64,000 nucleotides of DNA from contig NZ_CP085081.1 of assembly GCF_023243115.1 (NCBI RefSeq), positions 3,803,001 through 3,867,000 on the forward strand. The letters run 5' to 3'. This document shows, one piece after another, positions 44,016 to 53,838 of this stretch. Below the pieces are notes generated by a model, which ran no database searches, had not been told where the DNA came from, and saw only the letters and a list, made by a program, of their open reading frames with translations. The first letter of the stretch is position 1; each line of letters starts with the position of its first letter. Source of the stretch: Sediminicoccus sp. KRV36. GTDB taxonomy: Bacteria; Pseudomonadota; Alphaproteobacteria; Acetobacterales; Acetobacteraceae. A program made the translations under genes and the position numbers.

Positions 44016-44963
44016 TCAATGCTGGCGTTGGCGTCGAGTTAGCGTGAGGAACCCATCACCATCAGGCCGCGCGATCCAGTGTTCTGCATCTGGCAATACA
44101 TCGTCAGGGAGTGGAAATGCCGCATATGGATTATGGACCAGCACGAAATCGAGCCCGCATTCCAAAGCCTCGTCGCGCAAGAGGCTGCCGGGATGCACTG
44201 CCGAATACAGCACGGCGCTCACCCCGCGGCTGCGAGGCTGCGTGAATAGGGTGGTTGAAATCTCCCGTCCGTTCGCTTTCGGAACAGCGACACGAGTTGA
44301 CCAGCCCGCGCCTACAAAAGCGCTCGTCGTGCAATCAAACGTGGCCGTAAGATCGCCTATCGGGAATAGCGATTTTACGATCCAGGGAAGACTCGTAGGA
44401 AACCGCGCCGCCGGGATCCCGCCAGCATTCACGGCAATCACGAAAGGCTGGTGCCGCTGAATGACGCCAGACCGCAGCTGGCGACACCGCTGTTTACGTT
44501 TCTCGTAGATCGCGTGCATCAGCCGCAGCAGGATCGGTAGCTCCGGGACGCACAGAGCCTCAACAGGCGCATCTGGATGAAACGGAAAGTCATCGACGCT
44601 ATCCGGAAGGCCAGCCTGGCCCGGTCCTGGCGCAGCTGCTTCGATCCAAACCGACGTACCAGAAGCGGCAAGGAAGCCGATATCGGGCGAGTCGTCCGGC
44701 AGGCGTTTCAGAGTCACGCCACGTCGTAAAAGGGCTACCGCAAGATACATCTCCCAGAATCGTGCCTGGGTGTCGCGCGGGAACTCATGATAAAAATGCT
44801 CGGTCGCGTAAGGCCGATAGTGTCGCCAGAGTGCTTCAAGCTGAAGCCGGACGACGTTCTGGATTTCATGGTCAATACAGATCGCCTTCCACAGATCGCA
44901 CGCTCCTGCCGACTCCCGCCGCTGAAAAAGGGACGGAGGTGGCTGCCACGCAGTGCTACCCAT
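44016..44963 (-). CDS. Unknown protein, possible PD-(D/E)XK-like nuclease fold, lower GC
   Basis: 315 residues. I do not recognise a named family. The stretch RFWEMYLAVALLRRG, PDDSPDIGF and VWIEAAAPG has the E...D...E-x-x spacing of PD-(D/E)XK enzymes, although the Lys is replaced by Ala. It is followed by IYEKRKQRCRQLRSGVIQ and PFVIAVNAGG, a pattern I associate with a widespread unnamed family. GC is visibly lower than in its neighbours and rare codons are frequent, which suggests transfer. It starts 2 bases after the purA stop and so would be translated with purA. Confidence 0.55.
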   Translation of the reverse strand: MGSTAWQPPPSLFQRRESAGACDLWKAICIDHEIQNVVRLQLEALWRHYRPYATEHFYHEFPRDTQARFWEMYLAVALLRRGVTLKRLPDDSPDIGFLAASGTSVWIEAAAPGPGQAGLPDSVDDFPFHPDAPVEALCVPELPILLRLMHAIYEKRKQRCRQLRSGVIQRHQPFVIAVNAGGIPAARFPTSLPWIVKSLFPIGDLTATFDCTTSAFVGAGWSTRVAVPKANGREISTTLFTQPRSRGVSAVLYSAVHPGSLLRDEALECGLDFVLVHNPYAAFPLPDDVLPDAEHWIARPDGDGFLTLTRRQRQH

Positions 44964-44965
44964 CG

Positions 44966-46255
44966 CTACCCCGCGAAAGGATCGCGCAGCGCAATCGTGT
45001 CATCGCGGTCGGGCGAGGTGCTGAGCATCATCACCGGCGCTTCCACCAGCTCCTCGATGCGGCGCACATATTTCACCGCCTGGGCCGGCAATTGCGCGTA
45101 GCTGCGCGCCCCCTGGGTGGAGCCGGACCAGCCTTCCATCGTCTCGAAGATGGGCTCGCAGCGGGATTGCGCGCGCATGGCGGCGGGCAGGTGCTTCACC
45201 GTGGCGCCATCCACGCGATAGCCCGTGCAGATCTTCAGCTCCGGCAGCCCGTCCAGCACATCGAGCTTGGTCAGCACCAGGCCCTTCACGCCGCCGATCT
45301 TGACCGCCTGGCGCACCATCGCCGCGTCGAACCAGCCGCAGCGGCGCGGGCGGCCCGTCACGGTGCCGAATTCGCGCCCGCGTTCCCCCAGGCGGCGGCC
45401 GATCTCGTCATGCAGTTCGGAGGGGAAAGGGCCGGAACCGACGCGCGTCGCATAGGCCTTGGCGATGCCGAGGACGAGGCCGATGGCATCCGGCCCCACG
45501 CCGGCACCCGCCGCCGCATTGCCGGCGACGGTGTTGCTGCTGGTGACATAGGGGTAGGTGCCGTGATCCACGTCCAGCATGACGGCCTGCGCGCCCTCGA
45601 ACAGCACGCGCTTGCCCTCGGCGCGGGCGGCGTCCAGCCGCTCCCAGACGGGTTCGGAATAGGGCAGCAGCTGAGGGGCAAGGGCCAGCAGCGCATCCAG
45701 CAGCGGCTGCTTCTCGAAGGGGGTCGCCCCCAGGCCGCGCAGCAGGGAATTGTGGTGCAGCAGGAGTTCGTCGAGCTTGGCCGAGAGCGTCTCCGGCTCG
45801 GCCAGGTCACACAGGCGAATGGCGCGGCGGCCCACCTTGTCCTCATAGGCGGGGCCAATCCCCCGCCCGGTGGTGCCGATCTTGTCCTCGCCACGCGCCG
45901 CTTCCCGCGCGCGGTCCAGCGCCGGGTGCAGCGGCAGGATGAGCGGCACGTTATCCGCGATGCGCAGATTGTGCGGGCCGACATCGAGCCCCTGCGCGCG
46001 CACCTTGGCGATCTCGCCCAGCAGCGCGTCGGGGTCCAGCACCACGCCATTGCCGATGATGCCGAGCTTGCCGCGCACCACGCCGGAGGGCAGCAGGCTC
46101 AGCTTGTAGGTCGTCTCCCCCACCACCAGCGTGTGGCCGGCATTGTGGCCGCCCTGGAAGCGCACGACGATATCGGCGCGGCTGGCCAGCCAATCCACCA
46201 CCTTGCCCTTGCCCTCGTCGCCCCATTGGGCGCCGATCACGGCGACATTGGCCAT
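44966..46255 (-). CDS. purA: Adenylosuccinate synthetase
   Basis: 429 residues from ATG 46255. All family motifs are present: [19 protein letters not shown] (GTP site), [43 protein letters not shown] and [13 protein letters not shown]. It joins IMP and aspartate using GTP in AMP synthesis. It follows hisZ by 5 bases, an arrangement typical of alphaproteobacteria. Confidence 0.97.
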   Translation of the reverse strand: MANVAVIGAQWGDEGKGKVVDWLASRADIVVRFQGGHNAGHTLVVGETTYKLSLLPSGVVRGKLGIIGNGVVLDPDALLGEIAKVRAQGLDVGPHNLRIADNVPLILPLHPALDRAREAARGEDKIGTTGRGIGPAYEDKVGRRAIRLCDLAEPETLSAKLDELLLHHNSLLRGLGATPFEKQPLLDALLALAPQLLPYSEPVWERLDAARAEGKRVLFEGAQAVMLDVDHGTYPYVTSSNTVAGNAAAGAGVGPDAIGLVLGIAKAYATRVGSGPFPSELHDEIGRRLGERGREFGTVTGRPRRCGWFDAAMVRQAVKIGGVKGLVLTKLDVLDGLPELKICTGYRVDGATVKHLPAAMRAQSRCEPIFETMEGWSGSTQGARSYAQLPAQAVKYVRRIEELVEAPVMMLSTSPDRDDTIALRDPFAG

Positions 46256-46260
46256 CTCAC

Positions 46261-47418
46261 TTAACCTTTCTGAACCAGCGGGACGGGGTTTGCGCCATCC
46301 CAGGAATGGGTGCAACGCAGGGCCTCGGGCGCATCCTCGGGCGCCAGGGCGGCGACCGTCGCATAGCCCTGCTGGCGCAGCGCGGCCCCGGCGCTAGCCG
46401 GCGTGCCCAGCGGCAGGAAGCAGCGCGGCCGGGGGGCCGCCACCGGTGCGGCCCGCAGCACGGCATCGGGGTAGAGCGTCATGCCCGTCGCCGGCTCGTC
46501 ATTCGCCGAGAGATAGCGCCCGCCCTTGGCCAATTCGCCCGAGAAGCCCGGCCCGAAGATCGTGAAGGCCACCCCCACATGATAGCGAAAGCCGCGAAAC
46601 TCGATCGGGTCGAGCGTGATGCGCAGGCCGGGCGCCCGGGCGGCGATCGCCTCGATGATGCGGGCCGCGTTTTCGGCGATGGCGCGGGCGGCGGCGGGCA
46701 GCTCCGCCTCGCGCAGCACCGTGAGCGCATGCGCCGCGGGGCCGGCGGCGGCCAGCAGGCGGGGCAGCAGCAGCGCCACCGGCCCGGCACCCTCGGCCAG
46801 GGCGGTGACGGCGGCGGCATCCTTGCGGTCCAGCGCATGGATCAGCCGCTCGGCCAGCGCGTCATGAATGCCGGCGGCGGCCAGCAGCGCCTGCGCCATG
46901 CGCGGCAGCGTCACATCCAGCGTGATGTCGGTGATGCCGATGCGCGCCAGCGCCTCGGCCGCGACCAGCGCCACCTCCGCATCCGCCTCGGGGGCGGCAC
47001 CGCCGATGAGCTCCACGCCCGCCTGGGCCAATTGGCGGGAGGGGGCCAATTCGCTGCCCCGCACGCGCAGCACCTGGCCCGCATAGCAGAGCCGCAAGGG
47101 CCGCGCCTGGAGGCCGAGCCGCGTGGCGGCGATGCGGGCCACCTGCGGCGTCGTATCCGCCCGCAGCCCCATCATGCGCTGGCTGACCGGGTCCATCAGG
47201 CGGAAGGTCTGTTCGGCGACGGCGGCACCGGAGCCGGCCAGCAGCCCTTCCTCGAATTCCAGCAGGGGCGGCTTCACCCGCTCATAGCCGTAGCGCGCGA
47301 AGCCCTCCATCAGCGCCTCGACGAGCACGGCCTCGCGCTCCGCCAGGGGCGGCAGCAGGTCCATCAGCCCGGCCGGCAGCAAGCCGGGCGGCGAGTTCGG
47401 GGTGGGGCCATCATTCAT
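46261..47418 (-). CDS. hisZ: ATP phosphoribosyltransferase regulatory subunit
   Basis: 385 residues from ATG 47418. It resembles a class II histidyl-tRNA synthetase core without the anticodon domain: [70 protein letters not shown] and [28 protein letters not shown]. HisZ activates the short-form HisG in the first step of histidine synthesis. hisG itself is not in the window. It forms an operon with purA. Confidence 0.92.
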   Translation of the reverse strand: MNDGPTPNSPPGLLPAGLMDLLPPLAEREAVLVEALMEGFARYGYERVKPPLLEFEEGLLAGSGAAVAEQTFRLMDPVSQRMMGLRADTTPQVARIAATRLGLQARPLRLCYAGQVLRVRGSELAPSRQLAQAGVELIGGAAPEADAEVALVAAEALARIGITDITLDVTLPRMAQALLAAAGIHDALAERLIHALDRKDAAAVTALAEGAGPVALLLPRLLAAAGPAAHALTVLREAELPAAARAIAENAARIIEAIAARAPGLRITLDPIEFRGFRYHVGVAFTIFGPGFSGELAKGGRYLSANDEPATGMTLYPDAVLRAAPVAAPRPRCFLPLGTPASAGAALRQQGYATVAALAPEDAPEALRCTHSWDGANPVPLVQKG

Positions 47419-47496
47419 GCGGTTACCATCTGTGGCAGGCAGGATGCTGACCGGCAAGATGCGGGCATGGCATAGGAGACCCTCAAAGGAAGCCCC

Positions 47497-48024
47497 ATGC
47501 AGCGCAGAACCCTCCTCGCCTACCCCCTCCTCCTGGCCGCCTGCGACGTGGATCCGGTGACGGATTACCTGGGCGGCGTGGGCGATCCGGTGCGCGGCGC
47601 CGCGTTGTTTGCCCCGCGCAACCTCGGCGATACCTCGCGCTGGCAGGGTGATCCGGGGGGTGCGGCCATCGCCGCGGCGCAGCTGGAATTCCTGGCGCGC
47701 AGCTTCCGCGAGAACCCGCTCTACAGCGTGAACAGCAACCCCGCGACGAGCCAGACGCTGGATTCGGCTGTCCAGGAGATGCGCGCCGCCCTGGGCATCA
47801 GCCCCACCGCGCCCAATGCCGCCATCGAGATCCTGCTGCGCCGCGCCGGTGAAGCCCTGCGCGACGGCAGTGAGGCCCGGGCGCTGGTGGCGCTCACCGG
47901 CCCCGATTTCACCGAGCCGCCCGCCGAGGTGCTGCGCCGCCTGGGCAATTTGCCCCGGCTGCGCATCGTCTCTGCCGCCGCGGGGATGGCGGCGAATGAG
48001 GTCAGCCCCGGAAGGCGCCGTTGA
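47497..48024 (+). CDS. Hypothetical lipoprotein
   Basis: 175 residues. The start MQRRTLLAYPLLLAACDV carries a lipobox (LAAC, Cys16) for signal peptidase II, so the mature protein is membrane-anchored; Asp after Cys favours the inner membrane. AAGGA lies 6-7 bases before ATG 47497. The rest is helical (AAIAAAQLEFLARSF, NAAIEILLRRAGEAL) with no known motif. It is divergent from hisZ. Confidence 0.75.
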   Translation: MQRRTLLAYPLLLAACDVDPVTDYLGGVGDPVRGAALFAPRNLGDTSRWQGDPGGAAIAAAQLEFLARSFRENPLYSVNSNPATSQTLDSAVQEMRAALGISPTAPNAAIEILLRRAGEALRDGSEARALVALTGPDFTEPPAEVLRRLGNLPRLRIVSAAAGMAANEVSPGRRR

Positions 48025-48042
48025 TCCGGCGGCGGGCTGAAT

Positions 48043-48567
48043 TCAGCCCGCTGGTGCCCAGGCCGCCGCGGGGATCACCCAGGGCAGGTCCGTCGCCCCG
48101 GTCTGCGCGCCCGCCCGGGTGAGCAGCGCATGCGCCTGGCCGCGATGATGCGTCTGGTGGTTGAACATATGTGTGATCAGTAGCCACCGCGGCCGGCGCA
48201 TCTGGGCATTGTTGGCGCCGCTGAACCAATCCACCTCGCCCTCCAGCCCGTCCGCAGTGAGGCGCGCGGCCCAGGCCTCGATCCCGGCATCCGCCTCCAC
48301 CCGGGCCGCCTTCAGCGCCGCCCAATCGGCGATCCAGCTCGTGCTGCCGGGGATGCCCACGGGCGGCCTCTCCCAGCCATCGAAGCGGTTCATCCAGACC
48401 GTATCGCCCCAGAGCAGGTGGCATAGCGTGCCATGGATGCTGCCGAAGAAGGCGCCACCCTCGGCCCGGCGGGCGGCATCCTCCAGCGTGTCGGCGGCGG
48501 CGTAGAGGCGCCGGTTCATTTCGGAATTATAGGCCGCCATGGCGCGCGCCCAGGTCAGGGTGATCAT
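48043..48567 (-). CDS. DinB-family metal-binding protein
   Basis: 174 residues from ATG 48567, with AGGA 6 bases upstream; ATG 48582 is an alternative. The DinB-type histidine triad is visible as His50 ([11 protein letters not shown]) and His137 and His141 ([12 protein letters not shown]). Families of this fold include putative thiol transferases and damage-inducible proteins; none of the GTTC-type SOS boxes is seen upstream. Its 3' end faces the lipoprotein gene across 18 bases. Confidence 0.85.
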   Translation of the reverse strand: MITLTWARAMAAYNSEMNRRLYAAADTLEDAARRAEGGAFFGSIHGTLCHLLWGDTVWMNRFDGWERPPVGIPGSTSWIADWAALKAARVEADAGIEAWAARLTADGLEGEVDWFSGANNAQMRRPRWLLITHMFNHQTHHRGQAHALLTRAGAQTGATDLPWVIPAAAWAPAG

Positions 48568-48721
48568 GTGGCGTCCTGTCATTGCGTTCGGCCAAGCGGC
48601 CCTGCTGGGCCGCAGTCTCGCGCCGAATGACGCGGACGCAAAGCGGGGCGCCATGGGCGCGGGCTTAACCGGAGCTTCACGCCCCATGCCGTACCAGGGC
48701 TTGCGCTTTGGAGCCCCCGCG

Positions 48722-50656
48722 ATGACCCTCTCCCGCCGCCTGATCCTCATGCTGGGCACGCTTCTGCTGCTCTCGCTGCTGGGGGCCGCCGCCACGCATC
48801 TGCTGCTGGCCCAGGCGGGCCAGAGCTTCAGCCGCAGCCAGGCGGCGGCGGATCGCCTGGCACGCGTGCTGCAGCTGGAAATCGACCTCACCTCCGCCCG
48901 CAACCAGATCAACAGCTGGCTGCAACGGGCCAATCCGGCGCAGGTGCGCGCGGCGGATGGCTTCCTCGCCCGGCTCGAGACCGGAGCGACGGAACTGGCG
49001 CGCGACGCGAGCCTGACGCCCGCCCAGCGCGCGCAGCTCGCCGCCTTCCAGACGGCGCGGGCCGGCTATCTCGGCTCCTGGCGGCAGATGCAGGAGATCG
49101 TTGCCCTGCGGCTGGAGGCCGAGGCGGACCAGAACCGCTCGGGCGATGCGCTGTTCCAGGGCTTCAGCGCCCTGCCCCCCGGCAGCGCCGAAGCGGCCGA
49201 GCGGCTGGCCGCCGCGGCCCGCGTGGCGGCGCTGCGCTACCGCGCGGACCCGCAGCCGGAGCAGCGCGCCGCCGCCCTCACCTCGGGCGAGGCGGCGGCG
49301 GCGGCCTTGCGCGCGGCCGGCATCGCGCCCGGCTCGGCCATCGGCACCAACTTCGCCGCCTGGTCGCAGGCCAAGCAGCGGGCCATCCAGCAATCGCTGC
49401 GCTTTGCCGAGGTGCTGGTGGATTTCCGCGCCCAGGGCAATGCCATGTCCGCCGCCATCCTGGAGTTGCGCGGCATGGAGGCGGCGCAGGCCCAATCCGC
49501 CATGGCGGAGGCTTCGGCCCATCTCGCCTGGACCGATCAGGTGGCGCTGCTCGCCTCGGTCCTCGTGATCCTGGGCGGGGCCTTCTGCATCCTGGCGCTG
49601 ATCCGCGCCATCGTCCGCCCGCTGCGCGGCATCACCGGCGCGATGGGCCGCATCGCGGGGGGTGATCTCAGCGCCAGCATCCCGGGCCTGCAGCGCCGCG
49701 ATGAGCTGGGCGCCATGGCCCGCTCGCTGCACGTCTTCCGCGATGGCCTGGCCGAGAATGCGGCCCTGCGCGCCACGCAGGAGCGCGAAAGGACCGAGGC
49801 GGAGGCGCAGCGCCGCGCCGCCCTGGCCCGGATGGCCGAGCAGGTGGAGCGCGAGGCCGGCACCGCCGTGGAGGAGGTGCGCGCCCGGGCGGGCCGCATG
49901 TCGGACACGGCCAGCGCCATGGCGGGCAGCATGCGCGGCGCGGCGAGCCAGGGCGAGGCCGCGACCACCGCGGCCGCCCGCTCGCTCGACAATGCCCAGG
50001 CGGTGGCGGCCGCCACGGATGAACTCTCCGCCAGCGTGCGGGAGATCTCCGCCCGGCTGGCCGGCGCCAATGACCTGACGCGCCGCCTGGCCGAGCGGGG
50101 TGTCGCCAGCCGCGAAGTGATCGCGGGCCTGGCCGAGGGCGTGGGCCGCATCGGCGAGGTGGTGCGCATGATCTCCGACATCGCCGGGCGCACCAACCTG
50201 CTGGCGCTGAATGCCACCATCGAATCCGCCCGCGCGGGGGAGGCCGGCAAGGGCTTCGCCGTGGTGGCGAGCGAGGTGAAGGACCTGGCCGCGCAGACCG
50301 CCCGCGCGACGGAGGAGGTGGCCAAGCAGGTGCAGAGCATCGGCCAGGCGACCGAGGGCGCCGTGCGCGCGGTGGGCGAGATGGCGGAATCGGTCACGGA
50401 GATTGACCGCATGGCCTCCTCCATCGCTGCCGCGGTGGAACAGCAGGCGATGGCCACGCGGGAAATCGCGGCCCGCGTTTCGGATGCGGCGCAGGATGTG
50501 CGCCAGGTCTCGGACAGCCTGCTGGAGGTGAGCCGCACCACGGCCGAGACGGCGGCCCATGGCGAGGCGATGCAGGGCAGCGCGCGCGAAACCCGGGAAT
50601 CGGTGGAGGCCTTCCGCGGCTCACTGCTGCGGATTGTGCGCGCCGCGACGGCGTGA
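48722..50656 (+). CDS. Membrane methyl-accepting chemotaxis protein
   Basis: 644 residues from ATG 48722. Membrane helix 1 is at 8-29 ([18 protein letters not shown]), a periplasmic helical sensor of about 240 residues follows, helix 2 is near 277-300, then HAMP ([27 protein letters not shown]) and the MA domain with [24 protein letters not shown]. The Ala/Gln-rich periplasmic part fits a helical-bundle ligand domain. The ligand is unknown. No chemotaxis kinase genes are nearby. Confidence 0.92.
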   Translation: MTLSRRLILMLGTLLLLSLLGAAATHLLLAQAGQSFSRSQAAADRLARVLQLEIDLTSARNQINSWLQRANPAQVRAADGFLARLETGATELARDASLTPAQRAQLAAFQTARAGYLGSWRQMQEIVALRLEAEADQNRSGDALFQGFSALPPGSAEAAERLAAAARVAALRYRADPQPEQRAAALTSGEAAAAALRAAGIAPGSAIGTNFAAWSQAKQRAIQQSLRFAEVLVDFRAQGNAMSAAILELRGMEAAQAQSAMAEASAHLAWTDQVALLASVLVILGGAFCILALIRAIVRPLRGITGAMGRIAGGDLSASIPGLQRRDELGAMARSLHVFRDGLAENAALRATQERERTEAEAQRRAALARMAEQVEREAGTAVEEVRARAGRMSDTASAMAGSMRGAASQGEAATTAAARSLDNAQAVAAATDELSASVREISARLAGANDLTRRLAERGVASREVIAGLAEGVGRIGEVVRMISDIAGRTNLLALNATIESARAGEAGKGFAVVASEVKDLAAQTARATEEVAKQVQSIGQATEGAVRAVGEMAESVTEIDRMASSIAAAVEQQAMATREIAARVSDAAQDVRQVSDSLLEVSRTTAETAAHGEAMQGSARETRESVEAFRGSLLRIVRAATA

Positions 50657-50766
50657 GGCGCCGGAGCGGGCCGGGCGTTGGTTTGTAGCGCGTGAGCCTG
50701 AATCGGCTGCTCAGGTGCCTCGACATCGAAGCAAGCATGAGCCTGGCTTCCGCCTGTGCTGAAATT

Positions 50767-50794
50767 CCATTACATGGACTGAAATCTCGTCCAT
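50767..50794. promoter_or_regulatory. Overlapping inverted repeats before the first RTX gene
   Basis: ATGGAC at 50774-50779 pairs with GTCCAT at 50789-50794 around 9 bases. The same ATGG can instead pair with CCAT at 50767-50770, so two exclusive hairpins are possible 30-55 bases before ATG 50823. It may be an operator or a weak leader switch. The surrounding 160 bases are less GC-rich than the flanks and otherwise show nothing. Confidence 0.35.
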
Positions 50795-50822
50795 CGGCTT
50801 GGCCCTCGGAGTTCGTGTCCCC

Positions 50823-52520
50823 ATGCAGATCTACGGCACTGATGGCGACGACCGCATCTGGGGAACGCATGACGAGGATTGGATAGATGGCGGGCCGGGC
50901 AATGATGTCATCATTGGCGGTGGACCCTATCAAGATGACAGGACCACGGCGCGTGGCGGGGACACCATATTCGGCGGCGACGGTTTTGACTACGTTTCCT
51001 ACGAATTCGCGTCGGGCTTGGTGCCCCGATTTCGTGTTATGGAATGGGGTGTCAATACTCAGGGCGTCACAGTATCGCTGCTGGATAACAGCATTGGAAC
51101 AGGCAATGCGCGGCGCGATTCATTTCAAGCAATCGAAGGGCTGATTGGTTCCTCCGTCACCGATAAAATCGAGGGGAACAACGAGCAAAACGTTCTTTTG
51201 GGTCTCGAAGGGGACGATTCCCTCGCCGGCCTCGGTGGCGATGACCAACTCTACGGCGACAGTGGCAATGACACGCTCGATGGTGGTTCCGGCGATGACC
51301 AGCTTTGGGGCGGCGCCGGCGCCGATGCGCTCAACGGCCAGGATGGCACCGACACGGCCCGCTATGACTACGCCCCCGCCGCCGTCGAGGTCTTCCTCAC
51401 CGCGCCCCTAGCCAATCTGGGCGAGGCCCAGGGCGATAGCTTCGCCGCCATCGAGAACCTCACTGGCTCGGGCTTCAATGATCTTCTCTCCGGCGACAAT
51501 GCGGGCAACACCCTCTCCGGCCTGAATGCCGACGATACCCTCGCGGCCGGCGCGGGGGATGACGCGCTCTATGGCGGCAATGGGGATGACATCCTGATCG
51601 GCGGTCTCGGCGCCGACTACATGGATGGCGGCCTCGGCTTCAATTACGCAAGCTATGCCGATGCCGCCGGCCCCGTCTTCGCCAGCCTCGCCGCGTCGCA
51701 ATTCAACATGGGCGATGCGGCGGGGGATGTCTATCTCAACATCCAGGGCCTGGTCGCGGGCGGCTTCGGCGGCACGCTGATGGGCGCTGCCGGGGCCAAT
51801 GTGCTGATCGGCGGTGCGGGGAATGACGTGCTCTATGGCGGCGCGGGGGATGATCGCCTCTATGGCGGCTTTGGCGATGAGAGCTTCTTCGGGGATGCCG
51901 GCGCGGATTGGTTGGATGGCGGGCCGGGCTATGACTATGCGCGCTATGACAATGCGCTCGCCGGCGTCGTGGCCTCACTGACCAGCGGCGGCACGGGGGG
52001 TGACGCGGCGGGCGATGCCTATGTGGAATGCGAGGCGCTGCTCGGCTCGGGCCATGCCGATGTGCTGGCGGGCGATGGCGGCAACAATGTGCTCTCCGGC
52101 AATGCGGGGGATGACGTGCTGGCCGGCCTCGCCGCGATTGACAGCCTCTTTGGCGGCGATGGCGCGGATATCCTGAATGGCGGCGCGGGGGCGGATGCGC
52201 TCTATGGCGGCAATGGCGCGGATGAGTTCCGCTTCGCCTCGGGCGAGGGCGGGGACATGGTGTATGACTTCTCCTCCGGCGTGGATCGTGTGGCGCTGGC
52301 GGCGGGGAGCTATGGCGGCGGGCTGGTGCCGGGGGGCTCGCTGGATGGTCGCTTCGTGATCGGCACGGTGCCGACCTCCTCGCTCGGGCAATTCCTGTAT
52401 GATCCGAATGGGCAGAGTCTGAGCTGGGACGCCGATGGGATCGGCGCGGGCGGGGCGGAGCTGATCACCGGCTTCCAGGTGGGGGCCACGCTGACGCAGC
52501 AGGACCTCTGGCTGGTTTGA
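50823..52520 (+). CDS. RTX (hemolysin-type) calcium-binding repeat protein
   Basis: 565 residues from ATG 50823; TTG 50799 is an in-frame alternative. Nearly the whole chain is GGxGxDxLx-type nonapeptide repeats in at least five blocks (for example GGSGDDQLWGGAGADALNG and GGAGNDVLYGGAGDDRLYGG) that form calcium-binding parallel beta-rolls. Between blocks come repeated DxxxAxxENLTGS-like linkers. The C-terminus (VYDFSSGVDRVALAAG, ending in QDLWLV) resembles type I secretion signals. No T1SS genes are nearby. GC in the first 400 bases is clearly lower than later, so the 5' part may have a separate origin. Confidence 0.9.
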   Translation: MQIYGTDGDDRIWGTHDEDWIDGGPGNDVIIGGGPYQDDRTTARGGDTIFGGDGFDYVSYEFASGLVPRFRVMEWGVNTQGVTVSLLDNSIGTGNARRDSFQAIEGLIGSSVTDKIEGNNEQNVLLGLEGDDSLAGLGGDDQLYGDSGNDTLDGGSGDDQLWGGAGADALNGQDGTDTARYDYAPAAVEVFLTAPLANLGEAQGDSFAAIENLTGSGFNDLLSGDNAGNTLSGLNADDTLAAGAGDDALYGGNGDDILIGGLGADYMDGGLGFNYASYADAAGPVFASLAASQFNMGDAAGDVYLNIQGLVAGGFGGTLMGAAGANVLIGGAGNDVLYGGAGDDRLYGGFGDESFFGDAGADWLDGGPGYDYARYDNALAGVVASLTSGGTGGDAAGDAYVECEALLGSGHADVLAGDGGNNVLSGNAGDDVLAGLAAIDSLFGGDGADILNGGAGADALYGGNGADEFRFASGEGGDMVYDFSSGVDRVALAAGSYGGGLVPGGSLDGRFVIGTVPTSSLGQFLYDPNGQSLSWDADGIGAGGAELITGFQVGATLTQQDLWLV

Positions 52521-52617
52521 GCGGGGGGCCGCGAAGCATCTTCCCGTCGGCCCCAGCTGCATTGCCATTCCATCAATGCGGTTTTCCAGCAGGCTTTCGG
52601 CGCAGGCCGCGCTTGGT

Positions 52618-53838
52618 TCAGCCGGGCGTCCTGTAGAAGAACAGCGTGTCCCGCGCCTGGCCCGTTTCATCCAGGGCGTAGCCGGGAATCCGCCCGCCCT
52701 CCTGCCAGCCGAGGCGGCGATACAGCGGCTCGGCCAGGTCATCGGCGCGGGTGTCGAGGGTCAGCAGGCTGCGGCCCAGGCGCAGGGCCGCCTGCTCCGC
52801 CCGGCGCATCAGCGCCTCCCCCACGCCGCGGCGGCGGAAGGCGGGGTCCACCAGCAGCTTGGCCACTTCCGCCCGGTGCGGCTGGTTCTCAGGCGTGCCC
52901 AGGTCCAGCTGCACGGTCCCGGCCAGCGCGCCATCGGCCCAGGCGGCCAGCAGCACGCGGTGCCCCTGCGCCACATCGGTGGAAACCCGCTTCCAGAAGC
53001 CGCGCGATTTCTCCCGCGAGAGCGGATGCAGATAGGAGACGCTGGCCCCGGCCGCGACACAGGCCACCAGGATTTCGGCCAGCCGCCGCTCCGCACTCGC
53101 GGCGGCCGCCGCGTCGAGCATTTCCACGACCAGCCCGCGGGAGGGCTTGGTGTAGCGGAATTCCAGCGATTTCGAGAGGTCATCCAGGATGCGGATGGCG
53201 CCCTGCCGCACATAGCCCGCCTTCTCATAGAACGCGTGCGCGGCCTCGAAGCGGGTATCGGTCCAGAGCACCATGCGCGCGGCCCCCGCCGCGCGGGCAT
53301 GCGCCTCGGCCGTGCGCAGCAGCGTCTGCGCGAGGCCGGTGCCGCGGGCGGATCGGGCCACATACATGCGGCCGATTTCCCAGGCCCCATCCTCCCGCAG
53401 GGGGCGCGTCGCGACCATGCCGACGGCCTGGCCGCGGGCATCCTCCGCCAGCCACAAGGCGCCCTCCAGCCGCTGGAAATAGCTGGCGAGCGCGTGCAGC
53501 TCAGGCAGTTCCGCCGCGACATCGAAGATGATGCCCGGGAATTCCGCCCAGGCATCACCGATCAGCCGGATATAGGCGTGGGCGTCGGCATCGGTCCCGG
53601 GCCGGAGGGTTGTGGCCGGCCGATTCAGATCTCCAGGCAAAGATGCCTTTCGATCATCGGACGGGCTGGCCGCCGGCCGATTCAGATCTCCAGGCGAAGA
53701 CGCCTTTCGAACATCGGACGGCTTGGCCTCCGGCCGATTCAGATCTCCAGGCGAAGACGCCTTTCGAACATCGGACGGACTGGCCTCCGGCCGATTCAGA
53801 TCTCCAGGCAAAGATGCCTTTCGATCATCGGACGGCAT
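52618..53838 (-). CDS. Double GNAT acetyltransferase with a 4 x 19-residue N-terminal repeat tail
   Basis: 406 residues. Residues 2-77 are four 19-residue repeats (PSDDRKASLPGDLNRPEAS type). Two GNAT domains follow: about 78-225 with VARSARGTGLAQTLL, and 255-406 with VDPAFRRRGVGEALMRRAEQAA and YRRLGWQEGGRIPGYALD. ATG 53838 overlaps the stop of the aspartate aminotransferase gene (TAATG), so the repeats lie in coupled translation. No start codon with a ribosome site lies between the repeats and the first domain. The acetyl acceptor is unknown. Confidence 0.75.
   Translation of the reverse strand: MPSDDRKASLPGDLNRPEASPSDVRKASSPGDLNRPEAKPSDVRKASSPGDLNRPAASPSDDRKASLPGDLNRPATTLRPGTDADAHAYIRLIGDAWAEFPGIIFDVAAELPELHALASYFQRLEGALWLAEDARGQAVGMVATRPLREDGAWEIGRMYVARSARGTGLAQTLLRTAEAHARAAGAARMVLWTDTRFEAAHAFYEKAGYVRQGAIRILDDLSKSLEFRYTKPSRGLVVEMLDAAAAASAERRLAEILVACVAAGASVSYLHPLSREKSRGFWKRVSTDVAQGHRVLLAAWADGALAGTVQLDLGTPENQPHRAEVAKLLVDPAFRRRGVGEALMRRAEQAALRLGRSLLTLDTRADDLAEPLYRRLGWQEGGRIPGYALDETGQARDTLFFYRTPG
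53608..53835. repeat. Four tandem 57-bp repeats with covarying hairpins
   Basis: Each 57-base unit carries a short palindrome: GGCA-AAGA-TGCC in units at 53636 and 53807, GGCG-AAGA-CGCC in units at 53693 and 53750. The outer base pair of the stem changes on both sides together, so pairing is kept. The units also preserve the reading frame of the GNAT gene. Confidence 0.92.

Noticed and set aside
48043..48933. Longer DinB-like protein starting at 48933
   Set aside because: The extension is antisense to the chemoreceptor start and Arg/Ser-rich; ATG 48567 has a clear ribosome site.
50799..50822. TTG start for the first RTX gene
   Set aside because: ATG 50823 starts directly at the first repeat (MQIYGTDGDDRIWG) and a GGAG lies upstream of it; the 8 additional residues have no support.
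53608..53835. CRISPR-like array
   Set aside because: The 57-bp units follow each other without unique spacers and are in frame with the GNAT gene, so this is a coding tandem repeat.
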